Origin: Candidatus Binatia bacterium
GTDB lineage: Bacteria > Desulfobacterota > Binatia > HRBIN30 > BPIQ01
Assembly: GCA_026004195.1 (NCBI GenBank)
Contig: BPIQ01000002.1
Coordinates: 930,585 to 994,584 of the forward strand
DNA: 64,000 nt
Reading direction: 5' to 3'
Position 1 is the stretch's first letter. Each line of letters starts with the position of its first letter. The position numbers and the translations under genes were made by a program. Of this stretch, positions 1 to 8,934 are shown one piece after another. Under the pieces are notes generated by a model. It was not told the origin of the DNA. It ran no database searches and saw only the letters and a program-made list of their open reading frames with translations.

Positions 1-229
1 CCCTCCCTCTCTCTTTGTGTTTCCGCCCGCCGCGCGCCGCCGCGCGGCGAGCAGGATGCAATTTCGGATCGACCGTGCTCGTCCTTTTCGCGGGCGAGGG
101 CGGTGGCTCCCGCGCACGGCCGGGTCTTTCCCGGCGCCGGCAGCGCCGACAAAAAACCCGGCGACGCTCGTTTGCGCCCCGGGTTCGGGAGGGAGAATTC
201 TTTTGCGGCATTCTCGTCCCCGCACCCCG
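1..229 (-). other. Leader between cobalamin riboswitch and off-window gene
   Basis: This stretch lies downstream (in minus-strand sense) of the cobalamin riboswitch and runs to the left edge. I see no convincing coding sequence on either strand; the plus-strand open frames here are arginine-rich readings of high-GC DNA. It is most simply the expression platform or leader of a gene starting to the left of the window. Confidence 0.5.
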
Positions 230-412
230 GAGGACTTCGAACTCCGCTGCTGGGCCAGGTCTCCTGACTCCCGGCGACCTACTCGCGGCGCCTTCCCATC
301 CCGGAGGACAGTGGCGTTCTGCCGCTTTCGTTCCGGTTACAGTGGCGGGGGCCGTGCCGGCTTCTCACCGGCTTCCCTTGACCCACCAGCTATGTTCTGG
401 TCGGCGGGCTAG
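230..412 (-). promoter_or_regulatory. Cobalamin (adenosylcobalamin) riboswitch
   Basis: Read on the minus strand, the segment contains the B12-box core AGTCAGGAGACCTGGC (around 253-268). Upstream of it are the conserved GAAGCCGGTGAGAAGCCGGC and CCCGCCACTGTAACCGG blocks of the class. The order and spacing match the cobalamin riboswitch family. The regulated gene must lie to the left of the window, because the element reads leftwards and no minus-strand gene follows inside the window. Known targets of this class are B12 or cobalt transporters and B12-independent isozymes; which one applies here cannot be seen. Confidence 0.93.
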
Positions 413-514
413 CTAGCCGAACGGGTTCGGGCCTGTCAAGAACCCTTGCGAAAACCTCGCGCCTCGAGCCGGAGAAAAACTCCCGACGTCGGATCCCGGT
501 GCCCCCCGCGAGAA

Positions 515-1333
515 CTAGGAGCCGAACCCTCGCTTTTCGACCTCGCGTGTCTGCCCGCCGGCCGCGAGAAACGCTTCCATCCGGCGCCGGGCTTCCGGAA
601 AGACGAGACACTCGTCGAAAAGCTGCGCCTCGAGCGCGAGGTGCGACGTCAGGTCGCCCTCGGCGGCGAGAACGGCGCGCTTTGCGCGTGCCACGGCCTC
701 CGGCGGGAAAGAAGCGATACGGGATGCGAGCCTCTCGACGAAGGGGCCGAGTTCTTCGGGCGGCAAGGCCCGATTCACGTAGCCGTACCGTTCGGCGAGC
801 TCGGCGGAGAAGTCTTCCGCCCCGAGCACGATTTCGAGTGCCCGGCTGCGGCCGACCAGGCGCGGAAGCCGCACCGTGCCGCTGCCGCCGGGGAGGATGC
901 CCACCGCCACCTCCGGCTGTCCCAGCACGGCGCGGCCGAGTGCCGCAAAGCGCATGTCGCAGGAGAGAACGAGCTCGCTGCCACCGCCCCGGCAAATCCC
1001 CTCGATCTTGGCGATCGTGACTTTCGGCATCGTGCGGAAGCGGTCCACCATCTTCTGGAAAAAGCTCGGCTCGCGGGCGGGTTCGTCTTCGGGTTTCCGG
1101 CCCGGAAGTTCGAGAATGAGCGAAACGTCGGCGTGGGCCACGAAAAAATCGGGGTCGGCGCTCTCGAGAACCACGACGCGCACCTCGGGGTCCTCGGCCA
1201 GAGATGCGCCGAGCCGGTCGAGCTCCAGGATGAACGGAAGGTCGAGAAGGTTGATCGGTGGATGGTCGAGGACGACCCGAGCGACGCCTCGGGCGACTTC
1301 GACTCGAAGACATCGAAAATCCTGGTACGCCAT
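515..1333 (-). CDS. Enoyl-CoA hydratase/isomerase family protein
   Basis: The 272-residue product is a crotonase-fold protein. The oxyanion-hole segments are visible: HADVS-type first loop and the glycine-rich EGICRGGGSEL helix start, followed by the conserved GILPGGSGT segment. The family hydrates or isomerises acyl-CoA thioesters in the cytoplasm; substrate is not readable. I chose the ATG at 1333 because GGAGGA lies 7-8 bases upstream; a longer open frame starting at 1408 has no such site. It is transcribed away from the PhoD-like gene, with about 100 bp between them for divergent promoters. Confidence 0.88.
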   Translation of the reverse strand: MAYQDFRCLRVEVARGVARVVLDHPPINLLDLPFILELDRLGASLAEDPEVRVVVLESADPDFFVAHADVSLILELPGRKPEDEPAREPSFFQKMVDRFRTMPKVTIAKIEGICRGGGSELVLSCDMRFAALGRAVLGQPEVAVGILPGGSGTVRLPRLVGRSRALEIVLGAEDFSAELAERYGYVNRALPPEELGPFVERLASRIASFPPEAVARAKRAVLAAEGDLTSHLALEAQLFDECLVFPEARRRMEAFLAAGGQTREVEKRGFGS

Positions 1334-1435
1334 CGATACGGTCCTCCTCGCCGGCGCTCTAGCACGATCGGAGGGTTCGGGAACAGGGTTTCGGGCGTTG
1401 CGAACCACGTGGCCCTCTGGTAACCGGCATCCGCC

Positions 1436-3028
1436 GTGCGACGGAGAGACTTTCTCAAGCTGGTAGGAGGCGCCGCTGCCGCCCTCGCTCTAGGAAGCTG
1501 CGGAGACGAGGAAGGCGAGCTCCCTCCCGAGCCCGAACTTCCGAGCGAAGAGAGCGTCGCGCACCTTCTGCCGACGGCGAGTCACGACCGGATTCTGGTG
1601 AAGGTCTCCTTCACGGAGGCACAGACGGAATCCCCCGACCTCTGGGTCGACGGCCGCCGAGTCGCGGGGGTTCGCACCGACAGCGCGGGACTCTTCTGGG
1701 CCTTCGACGCGCAGAAGCTCGAGCCTTCGCGGCGTTACACGCTCGAGCTCCGCCGCGGCCGCCGGCGGCTCACCGAGCCCTGGGAGCTTTCCACGCTTCC
1801 CCATCCCGAAAGCCGGCCGGAAAGGTTCCGGCTCCTCGCGTACACGTGCGCCGGAGGTCACGACCTTTTCCCGATCTACAATCCCGTCCCCGTGCGGCGC
1901 CGTCTCTTGCAGAGGGCGCTCTCGTTCGAGCCCGACGTCGTCCTCGCCAACGGCGACCACGTCTACTGGGATCTCCGCGCGGGCATTTCGGCCATCCTTC
2001 TCGGGAAGTCGCAGGCAGCCATCGAGTTCGCGGGTGTTTTCGACCGGGAAGCCCCGGTACTCGGGCACCCCAACGAGGAAGTCCTGAAGAAGGCGGTCTC
2101 TGGTCAGATCGTTTCCCTCTATGGAACGATGCTGCGCTCCGTGCCGGTATTTTTCCTGAGGGACGACCACGACTACTTCGAAGACGACCAGGTCACGCCC
2201 GAGCTCACCACCTTCCCGCCCGACGACTTCATGCGAAAGCTCGCGCGCGCCTCGCAGTGGCTTTACTACCCCGAGTTCCTTCCCGACCCGAACCGACCCC
2301 GTTCTCTCCCCGCCTCGGACTCTCCCGACCGCTTTCCGGGAACGAGCGAGGCCTTCGGAACTTTACGGTACGGAAGACTCTTCGAGGGCCTTCTCTACGA
2401 GTGCAAGGGATTCGTCGTCCTCGGGCCCGAGGGCGGACTCGTGCCTCGTTCGGTGGAAGACTGGCTGCACTCGCGGATGGGAGAATCGGACGCCGACTAC
2501 GTGGTCCACTTTCCGGGAAACCCGCCCGGCTGGACCGCGGGCAAGTACGCGGAATGGTACCCCGACGTGCTCGGAGAGGACGGCAAGCTCACCACGTCCG
2601 TGCCCAAGCCCGGCTGGCAGGCTTCGTGGCAGGACCAGCACGACCGGATTCTCGAGTCCGCTTCCCGGATGCGGCGGCTTCCCCTTTTCGTGAGCGGCGA
2701 CATCCACAGCATCGCCGAAGGGCGCATCCTGCGCGCGCGCGAGATCGACCTTTCCGCCAACCCCGTCGTTTCGCTGATCACGGGAACACCCGGGACGGGC
2801 CTCGGCTGGCCTTCCGCCGCCCGCGGAACGCTGGCGACGCCTCCGATCGACCTCGAAGTCGAAGAGGTCGTCCCGGTGCAGGAAATCAACGGATTTCATA
2901 TCCTCGACTTCGAACCCGACCGCGTCACGATCCGGCACTTCCGGTGGAATCGCTACACCGACTCGGTCGAGTCGATCGACACGCTCGAACCCTTCCACGT
3001 GAGCGAATACCGGAACCCGCGGGCCTGA
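1436..3028 (+). CDS. PhoD-like metallophosphatase, Tat-exported lipoprotein
   Basis: This 530-residue protein begins with a twin-arginine motif (RRRDFLK) and a lipobox (LGSC near residue 22), so it is probably Tat-exported and lipid-anchored. An Ig-like N-terminal segment precedes a calcineurin-type metallophosphoesterase core. Its metal-ligand motifs are NGDHVYWD near residue 171, DDHDYF near 243 and SGDIHS near 420. These match the PhoD alkaline phosphatase/phosphodiesterase family. The GTG start at 1436 is forced by the signal sequence, which begins immediately. The upstream gene is divergent. Confidence 0.87.
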   Translation: MRRRDFLKLVGGAAAALALGSCGDEEGELPPEPELPSEESVAHLLPTASHDRILVKVSFTEAQTESPDLWVDGRRVAGVRTDSAGLFWAFDAQKLEPSRRYTLELRRGRRRLTEPWELSTLPHPESRPERFRLLAYTCAGGHDLFPIYNPVPVRRRLLQRALSFEPDVVLANGDHVYWDLRAGISAILLGKSQAAIEFAGVFDREAPVLGHPNEEVLKKAVSGQIVSLYGTMLRSVPVFFLRDDHDYFEDDQVTPELTTFPPDDFMRKLARASQWLYYPEFLPDPNRPRSLPASDSPDRFPGTSEAFGTLRYGRLFEGLLYECKGFVVLGPEGGLVPRSVEDWLHSRMGESDADYVVHFPGNPPGWTAGKYAEWYPDVLGEDGKLTTSVPKPGWQASWQDQHDRILESASRMRRLPLFVSGDIHSIAEGRILRAREIDLSANPVVSLITGTPGTGLGWPSAARGTLATPPIDLEVEEVVPVQEINGFHILDFEPDRVTIRHFRWNRYTDSVESIDTLEPFHVSEYRNPRA

Positions 3029-3180
3029 GCGGCCGGGCGCAGGCCAACGCCGTCCGGCCGGAACGGAGCGACGCGGGGCTCTCGGGCAAGAAGGAAGCTC
3101 CGGCTTTTCCGCTCCTACCGGGGTGCTTCCCGTGGAAACGCGCATTTTCCCCCTGACGCCTTTTTGATAAGGGGAGTCGC

Positions 3181-4566
3181 GTGCGCAAGGGAAAGCTGCT
3201 TCTCCCACTCGCCGTCGCGTTGTTCGCAACCGTGCCTGCCTCCGCTCGCGAGCTCCCGGATATCGTGCTGGTCACGCTCGACACGACACGCGCGGACCGG
3301 CTGGGGTGCTACGGATACTTCCGCGAAACGTCGCCTGCCCTGGACCGACTGGCCGGAGAATCCCTCTTCTTCGAGAACGCGGTCACGCCGATCGCGACGA
3401 CGCTGCCGGCACACGTCTCCCTGTTGACCGGGACCAACCCGACGCGACACGGAATCCCGGGGAATTTCGCCCATTTTCGGGTGCCCTTCCGAGCGGGAGA
3501 GGGCATCCGCTCCGTCGCCCAAATGCTTTCGGAACTCGGATACCGAACGGCGGCCTTCGTAGGAGCGGCCCCCGTGAAAGCGGAAACCGGCATCGCGGCG
3601 GGGTTTCAGCTCTTCGACGAACCGGAACGAAAAACGCGCAGGGCGGAAGAAACGACGGATCGCGCCGTCGCCTGGCTCGAGAAGGTGGCAGCACCCGGCC
3701 TCCTCGGCCGTCTGGGCGTCGTCCGCCGGCCTCCGTTTTTTCTCTGGGTCCATTACATCGACCCACACAGCCCCTACAGGCCTCCGAAGCCCTTCGATTC
3801 GATGTTCCGCCTGGAGGAGGGGCTCCAGACGTTCTTCCGGACCCGTGCGATCTCTCCTTCGTTCCGACCCGAAGAGATCGTCGCTATCCACAACGGTTAC
3901 GACGGGGAGATTCGCTACGTCGACACGGAACTCGGGCGTCTCTTCGAGAAACTCCGAAAGACGGGGCTCTACGACCGTGCGGTGGTCGTCGTGACGTCCG
4001 ACCACGGAGAGGGCCTGGGCCAACACGACTGGACCTGGCACGGGGAAATCTACAACGAGCAGCTCTTCGTCCCGCTCTTCGTGAAATTCCCGCAAGGTAA
4101 CGGTCTCAACGGACAAAGGGTCCGGAACGTGGTCTCTTTGATCGACGTTTTTCCGACGCTTTTCGAAACGCTAGGGATCCCCGTCCCGGTCGCCGACCGC
4201 GTACAGTTCGAGGGCCGGAACGTTCTTTCGCGCGACGGGGAACGGTCCTACGCCCTCTCGGTCCGAGTCCCACCGCGCCGGCGTCGCCGCTGGGACTCCC
4301 GTGAAAAATACGCCCTTACGGGCGTCGACTGGAAGTACATTTACCGGCCTGGCGGATCCGACGAACTGTACGACATGGGAAAGGACCGAATCGAGACGAG
4401 AAACGTCGTCGACCTCTACCCCGAGGTCGCAAGAAATCTCCGCCAGAGGCTTCTCGAGGAGCTGGAGCGGTCCCGCGCCTACCGAGCTCCGCTCCAACGA
4501 CGGGACGCAGGGCAGGTTTCGGAAGAAATCCGAGAGCAGCTCCGATCGCTCGGCTACGAGCCCTGA
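3181..4566 (+). CDS. Sulfatase-like hydrolase/transferase, secreted
   Basis: The 461-residue protein has a Sec signal peptide (about residues 1-23) and an alkaline-phosphatase-superfamily sulfatase fold. Visible metal motifs are LDTTRADRLGCYG near residues 33-45 and DHGEGLG near 278. The position of the formylglycine motif C/S-x-P-x-R reads T74-L-P-A-H78, so it cannot be matured by the usual formylglycine system. It may use threonine as nucleophile, as phosphoethanolamine transferases and phosphodiesterases of the superfamily do. Substrate is unknown. It starts with GTG, 152 bp after the PhoD-like gene. Confidence 0.83.
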   Translation: MRKGKLLLPLAVALFATVPASARELPDIVLVTLDTTRADRLGCYGYFRETSPALDRLAGESLFFENAVTPIATTLPAHVSLLTGTNPTRHGIPGNFAHFRVPFRAGEGIRSVAQMLSELGYRTAAFVGAAPVKAETGIAAGFQLFDEPERKTRRAEETTDRAVAWLEKVAAPGLLGRLGVVRRPPFFLWVHYIDPHSPYRPPKPFDSMFRLEEGLQTFFRTRAISPSFRPEEIVAIHNGYDGEIRYVDTELGRLFEKLRKTGLYDRAVVVVTSDHGEGLGQHDWTWHGEIYNEQLFVPLFVKFPQGNGLNGQRVRNVVSLIDVFPTLFETLGIPVPVADRVQFEGRNVLSRDGERSYALSVRVPPRRRRRWDSREKYALTGVDWKYIYRPGGSDELYDMGKDRIETRNVVDLYPEVARNLRQRLLEELERSRAYRAPLQRRDAGQVSEEIREQLRSLGYEP

Positions 4567-4574
4567 GCGCGGAG

Positions 4575-4587
4575 GGTGGTGAACCAC
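4575..4587 (+). terminator. Hairpin after sulfatase-like gene, possible terminator
   Basis: A perfect 5-bp stem GGTGG/CCACC with a TGAA loop begins 9 bases after the stop of the sulfatase-like gene, between convergent genes. There is no T-tract, so the terminator assignment is tentative. Confidence 0.3.
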
Positions 4588-4685
4588 CGGCCGAGCTAGC
4601 GACCCGCGCGGAGTGACCGGCGCCGGCGAAAATCGCGGCGTCGCCCCGGTGCGCGGCATTGGAGCCAACCGTAGCGCGTAGTCCG

Positions 4686-5201
4686 TCAGCCGACGACGGC
4701 GGCCATCAGCACCGACACCATCGCTACGCCGAAAGCCAACTTGACGACGAAGCCGAGAAAGCGCCCCTTCGCCGCAGCGAGAGCTGCCCTCCGCGCCTCG
4801 GCTTCGGAGCCGCCCTCGCTCGCCACGGCCAGCGCCGCGCCGGCACCCGCCCCGAGCAGGGCGCCCAGAAGAGCTCCCACGCCGAAAAGAAAAGGCAAGC
4901 CGAGAACGCCTCCCACGAAGCCTCCCACGAGAACGCCGAACGTGACGCGCCACGATGGCCGCTCCCTCGTCGCCACCGCGGCGCCGAGCCAGAACTCCGC
5001 CACCTCGCCCGCCAGCGCGAGAGCCGCGAGCCACCCGAGTGTCGGCCAGCCGACCTCGGCGAACCCCGTCCACCACGCGTAGAGAAGCGCGGCCCCCAGC
5101 ACGATCCAGGTTCCGGGAAAGCCGAACACCAGGGAGACCAGGGCGAGAAGACAAACGAGGAACAGAAGAAGAAGCCCCAGGGCGGGAAGAATCGCCTCCA
5201 C
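4686..5201 (-). CDS. DUF456 family membrane protein
   Basis: The 171-residue product consists almost entirely of hydrophobic helices. It has the pattern of the DUF456 family: an N-terminal helix pair ending in FGFPGTWIVL, then glycine-rich helices (GVLVGGFVGGVLGLPFLFG) and an alanine-rich tail. Function of the family is unknown. The GTG at 5201 is preferred because the hydrophobic first helix starts directly after it; the open frame continues upstream but reads arginine-rich non-protein-like sequence. It is convergent with the sulfatase-like gene. Confidence 0.78.
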   Translation of the reverse strand: MEAILPALGLLLLFLVCLLALVSLVFGFPGTWIVLGAALLYAWWTGFAEVGWPTLGWLAALALAGEVAEFWLGAAVATRERPSWRVTFGVLVGGFVGGVLGLPFLFGVGALLGALLGAGAGAALAVASEGGSEAEARRAALAAAKGRFLGFVVKLAFGVAMVSVLMAAVVG

Positions 5202-5529
5202 GGGCGCGATTGTAGCCGTTTCCGGAGAGGAAGGTATGCGACGAAATTGCGAGCCCCCGCGGTCGCGAACCGCCAAATTCGAGTTCCACCGATCCCCCTC
5301 GTGTTCCGAGAAAGTGCCCTCTCCCGAGCCCGGGGGAGGCGTACACGGCATTCCACGAGAGGCCATGCACGGCGGTAGCACCACGCACGTCGATTGCCGC
5401 CGGAACGACAGTCCGGGTAGCCGCGGAGGTTCCCCCGGAAAAAGCTCCTCCCTGGAAACTACGGGTTGAACCTGCTGCGATAGAAGCGATAGAACCCGGT
5501 GCCCGCCGCCCGGCAGATCCTCCGTTTCC
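5202..5529. other. Intergenic, no gene seen
   Basis: This 328-bp stretch separates the divergent DUF456 and SGNH hydrolase genes and presumably holds both promoters. I see no protein-like open frame, RNA gene or clear repeat in it. Confidence 0.5.
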
Positions 5530-6783
5530 ATGCGGATCTCGAGAGCACTTTTGGCACTCTTGCCGACGATGCTTCTGCTAGCTGTGGCCGAGCTCCTCGT
5601 CCGCTGGACCGGGGCGTCGGAACGATGCCCCGGCTACGAAAACAACCTCCTCCTCGCCTGCGACCCGGTCTTTTTCTTCCGTGCCAATCCCTCGCAGGTG
5701 ATCCACGGAAAGCCACTCAACCGTCACGGCTTTCGGACGCACGAATTCACCCCGAAAAAACCGGGCACGCTGCGAGTTCTGGCACTCGGGGACTCTTCCA
5801 CGTTCGGGGTCATTTCTCCCGGGCCGGCCCGGTCGCTCGTGTGGCTCCGGGAACCGTATCCCGAAAAACTCGAACGGCTCGCGGCCGAGCGGAACGCATC
5901 ACCGGAGGTCGAGGTCCTGAACGCCGGGGTCCCCGGATACAACAGCTTTCAAGGGCTTCTTCTCCTCCGGACGAGACTGCGAGGACTCGCGCCGGACCTC
6001 GTCACGGTCCGCTTCGGGTGGAACGACCACCTCATGTCTCCGGCCGGCAGGCTTCCGGGAGCTTTCCGAGAACCGGAAGCCACCTGGCGACGAACGCTCC
6101 AGGACCTGCTCTACAGGACGGCGCTTTACGGATTCGCCCTGCGACTCGGAATGGAGGTCCGATACCTTTTTGCGGAACTCCCTGCGCCTTCCCTGCCTGC
6201 GAGGTGGGAGCCCGACGTACCCCTGCCTCTTTTCCGTCGCAACCTCCGTCGTATCGTCGAGGTCGGAAGAAAGGAAGGGGCACAGGTCTGGCTCCTCACA
6301 TCTCCCCATGCCTTTCTTACTTCCGAGCACCGAGACCGTCCGGAGCATTTCCCGCCTTCGTCGGCGGCGGGGTTTCTTCTCGAGGCGAACGCCCTTTCCT
6401 CGTACGAAGAGCTCGTCCGCATCCACGAAAGGTACAACGAAGCTATCCGCAAAGTGGCCCTCGAGACCGCTAGCCGTCTCGTCGACCTCGAAGAGGTCTA
6501 CCGCCGGCACGCGGAAGAACACCTTTTCGAAGAAGGAGATTGCGTCCACCCGAACGACGCAGGTCACGAACTCGAAGCACGCGTACTCTACGAAGAGCTT
6601 CTTCGCACCGGTCTCCTCCGGGAGAGCCCGACGCGGGTCGGCGCGGATTCCGCTCGGCGTGACGCAAAACCGCACCGCCCGCCCGGTAGAAGAGACGCCG
6701 AAGCCGCGAAGCTCGCGGAGAGCCACGGCGCCCCTTACGCTCGGGCACCGAACGGCTCGCAAGAGGAGGAAAAAGGATGGTGA
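5530..6783 (+). CDS. SGNH/GDSL-type hydrolase, membrane-anchored
   Basis: The 417-residue protein starts with one hydrophobic helix (about residues 4-22), suggesting membrane anchoring or export. An SGNH hydrolase domain follows. The catalytic serine block LGDSSTFG is near residue 86, the GWND block near 160, and the terminal Asp-His block CVHPND near 338. Such enzymes de-esterify acyl or acetyl groups, often on cell-surface glycans. The last 50 or so residues are charged and low-complexity. Its stop overlaps the start of the EthD gene (ATGGTGA), implying co-translation. Confidence 0.8.
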   Translation: MRISRALLALLPTMLLLAVAELLVRWTGASERCPGYENNLLLACDPVFFFRANPSQVIHGKPLNRHGFRTHEFTPKKPGTLRVLALGDSSTFGVISPGPARSLVWLREPYPEKLERLAAERNASPEVEVLNAGVPGYNSFQGLLLLRTRLRGLAPDLVTVRFGWNDHLMSPAGRLPGAFREPEATWRRTLQDLLYRTALYGFALRLGMEVRYLFAELPAPSLPARWEPDVPLPLFRRNLRRIVEVGRKEGAQVWLLTSPHAFLTSEHRDRPEHFPPSSAAGFLLEANALSSYEELVRIHERYNEAIRKVALETASRLVDLEEVYRRHAEEHLFEEGDCVHPNDAGHELEARVLYEELLRTGLLRESPTRVGADSARRDAKPHRPPGRRDAEAAKLAESHGAPYARAPNGSQEEEKGW

Positions 6784-7187
6784 AACTCGTTTTCTGCCTC
6801 AGGCGGAAAGGCGACCTTTCTCGGGAGGAGTTCCAGCGCTACTGGCTCGAGAAACACGGCCCCCTGGTACGGAGACACGCCGCGGCGCTGAAAATCCGCC
6901 GCTACGTGCAGTCTCACACGCTCGACACACCCTTCGATGCGCTCTTGCGAGAGAGTCGAGGAACGGCGGAAGGGTACGATGGCGTGGCCGAAGTCTGGTG
7001 GGAATCGCTCGGGGACCTCGAAGCCGCGCTCGGAAGCGCCGAGGGGCGGGCGGCCGGACTCGAGCTCCTGGAGGACGAAAAGCGCTTCATCGACCTCCCG
7101 AGGTCCGCGGTCTGGTTCGTCGAGGAGAAGTTCGAGTTCAGCTCACCCACACCCCGTGGAAACCGTACGGGACGCGGCGCGGCATGA
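6777..7187 (+). CDS. EthD domain protein
   Basis: The 136-residue product has the EthD (dimeric alpha/beta barrel) pattern: MVKLVFCLRRK at the N terminus, then SREEFQRYWLEKHGPLV, and a late AEVWWES strand. EthD-type proteins act in degradation pathways, for example ether catabolism, though their chemistry is often unproven. The start overlaps the SGNH hydrolase stop by 7 bases. The 3' end overlaps the convergent carotenoid oxygenase gene by 50 bp, so the last dozen or so residues (PTPRGNRTGRG) may be spurious tail. Confidence 0.82.
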   Translation: MVKLVFCLRRKGDLSREEFQRYWLEKHGPLVRRHAAALKIRRYVQSHTLDTPFDALLRESRGTAEGYDGVAEVWWESLGDLEAALGSAEGRAAGLELLEDEKRFIDLPRSAVWFVEEKFEFSSPTPRGNRTGRGAA

Positions 7188-8617
7188 CGATCTCGGCCAC
7201 GGGACCTCGGCTCGGATGCTCGGCGTCGAGAACCGCGAGCACGGTCTCGTTGCGCACGTGGTCGTGGACGAACGTGAGAAGCCAGCCTTCCCCTTCGCCC
7301 GTACCGCCCGGGACGAAAAAGGCCTCGCCCGCATGCCGGGACCTGCCCGGCTCCCAGAAGTCCAGCTCTCCCGTGCGATAGTCGATCCGGCCGATGCCGC
7401 CGAGCTCCACGGTCGAAGGATGATCGCGGGAGTCCACGAACCAGCCGTAGCGGTGGGCGCGGCCCGTGAGCCGCCGGTCGTGGCTCGGGAGCTCGAACTT
7501 GCGGTCGAGAACGACCTCCTCGCGGAACCGAAGTTCGGGATCCGAAGTGTCGATGCGCCACCGCCGGACGTCGAGCCCGCTTTCGCCGAGATCGCGACCG
7601 TCGAACATCGCGTCGTGCCGGCAGACGTCGATGACGACTTCGCCGCCCTCGCGGTAGGCGTTCACCTCGTGAAAGACGTAGCAAGGCTCGATTTCGACCC
7701 AGCGCATGTCTTCGGCGCGACCCGAAAGCGGCAGGATGCCGATCCGTGCCCCGTAATCGGGTTGCCAGGAAAAGGGGTTCTCGGCTCCGGCGAGAGCCGC
7801 TTCCAGGCTGAACACGACGGGCAGCTCCCAGAACACCACGTCCCGCTCCGTAATGGCGAAGGAGTGGATCATCGTAGGCTTGGCGACGGGAATTTCCTCG
7901 GTGTGGACGATCCGGCCCGTCTCGTCGGCCACGTGGTAGGTGAGGTACGGCGGAAGGAACCAGTAGCCGAAGAAATGGAGCCAGCCCGTTTCGGGGTCGA
8001 TTTTCGGATGCGCCGTGAACGAAGTCCGGAGCTTCCCATCGAAGTCGACGACTCCGAGGGTCGAAAGGGTTTCGGGGTCGATCTCGTAAGGAAACCCGAC
8101 CTCCCCCGAGGTCAGCAGTCGCCCGGCGTGGTAGACGCAGCTCACGTTGCTCTGGTTGTTGGGCCCGATCGGGGGGAGGCTCGGGTCCCCGAAAGAAATA
8201 CCCCGTTCGAAAAGCGGCGTTCGGACCCACCGGTTGCGGTACCAGCGGGCGCGACCCCCGCTCGATGCGCACCGCGTGGAGCATTCCGTCACCGAAAAAC
8301 CAGTGAGGCGAATCGCCCGATTTCGGGTTCGACCCGTTGCGGACATAGGTGCCCGAGAGCTCCGGAGGAAGCTTCCCACGCACCGGGAGATCGTACGCGT
8401 CGATCTCGTCGAGCACGGGAGCGAAATTGTTCTGGAGCCACCAGGGAACGTTCGGGTCGACGGCGAGTTCCATTCCTTCCTCTCCTTCCGAACCGGACTC
8501 GAGCCCTTCGCCGCATCCCGAGAGAAAGGCCGGAAGGGATACGGCGGCGCCCGCAGCGAGCGAGTATCGCAAAAAGTCCCGCCGCGAAAGCAGCGATTTC
8601 CGACCGAAAAACGCCAT
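7138..8617 (-). pseudogene. Carotenoid oxygenase, Tat lipoprotein, frameshifted
   Basis: The two halves of one carotenoid cleavage oxygenase lie in different frames. The N-terminal part has a Tat motif (SRRDFLRY), a lipobox (LSGC), then PELSGTYVRNGSNP and FFGDGMLHAVR. The C-terminal part (from about 8255 down to 7138) has SFTAHPKIDPETG, FHEVNAY and FHGVWVS, with the histidines that hold the iron. The frame changes at a run of five C (8255-8259); dropping one base restores a protein of about 490 residues. The family oxidatively cleaves carotenoid or stilbene double bonds. Export by Tat would place it outside the cytoplasm. It may be a sequencing indel rather than a dead gene. Confidence 0.85.
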
Positions 8618-8695
8618 CCTGTGACCCCCCGGAAACTCTCCTATATGTCAATCTCGACAGATCTACAAGGCCTTTGGGGCGTGCCCCCCGCCCCC

Positions 8696-8721
8696 GGACG
8701 CGACGGAGCGCGTCCCTCCGG
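8696..8721 (+). repeat. Hairpin repeat, type A, single copy
   Basis: The element reads GGACGCG, loop ACGGAG, CGCGTCC, then CTCCGG. It is identical to the copies in the arrays at 17.6, 18.8 and 27.4 kb. It sits 25 bp from the type C copy (reverse orientation) that the insertion sequence has split. Confidence 0.9.
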
Positions 8722-8745
8722 CTCCGACGCCTCGCCCCAACGAAT

Positions 8746-8757
8746 CGGAGGGCCACG
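8746..8757 (-). repeat. Hairpin repeat, type C, left fragment cut by IS
   Basis: CGGAGGGCCACG here is the first half of a type C hairpin. The rest resumes at 10402-10419 beyond the insertion sequence. The shared CCACG (8753-8757 and 10402-10406) is the target-site duplication. Confidence 0.82.
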
Positions 8758-8776
8758 GGGTTGTGAACAAATTCGG
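8758..8776 (+). repeat. Left terminal inverted repeat of the IS
   Basis: GGGTTGTGAACAAATTCGG; pairs with 10383-10401 with three mismatches (positions 1, 4 and 11). Confidence 0.85.
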
Positions 8777-8934
8777 GTCTTGGCGAAAGGCCAGCGAAGC
8801 AGGAGCTCGCCGGGGTCGGTCGGAGGAAAAAAGAGAAGGCTGGCGGCCTCCGGGGTTCCCACCGAGCCCCGGCTTGCCACCTCCTTCCGGTCTTTTCGTC
8901 TTCGGTTTCGGCCCTCTCTCTCGCCTACGACGCC

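Noticed and set aside
15-416. Plus-strand open frames over the first 400 bases
   Set aside because: They are antisense to the cobalamin riboswitch and have no protein-like composition.
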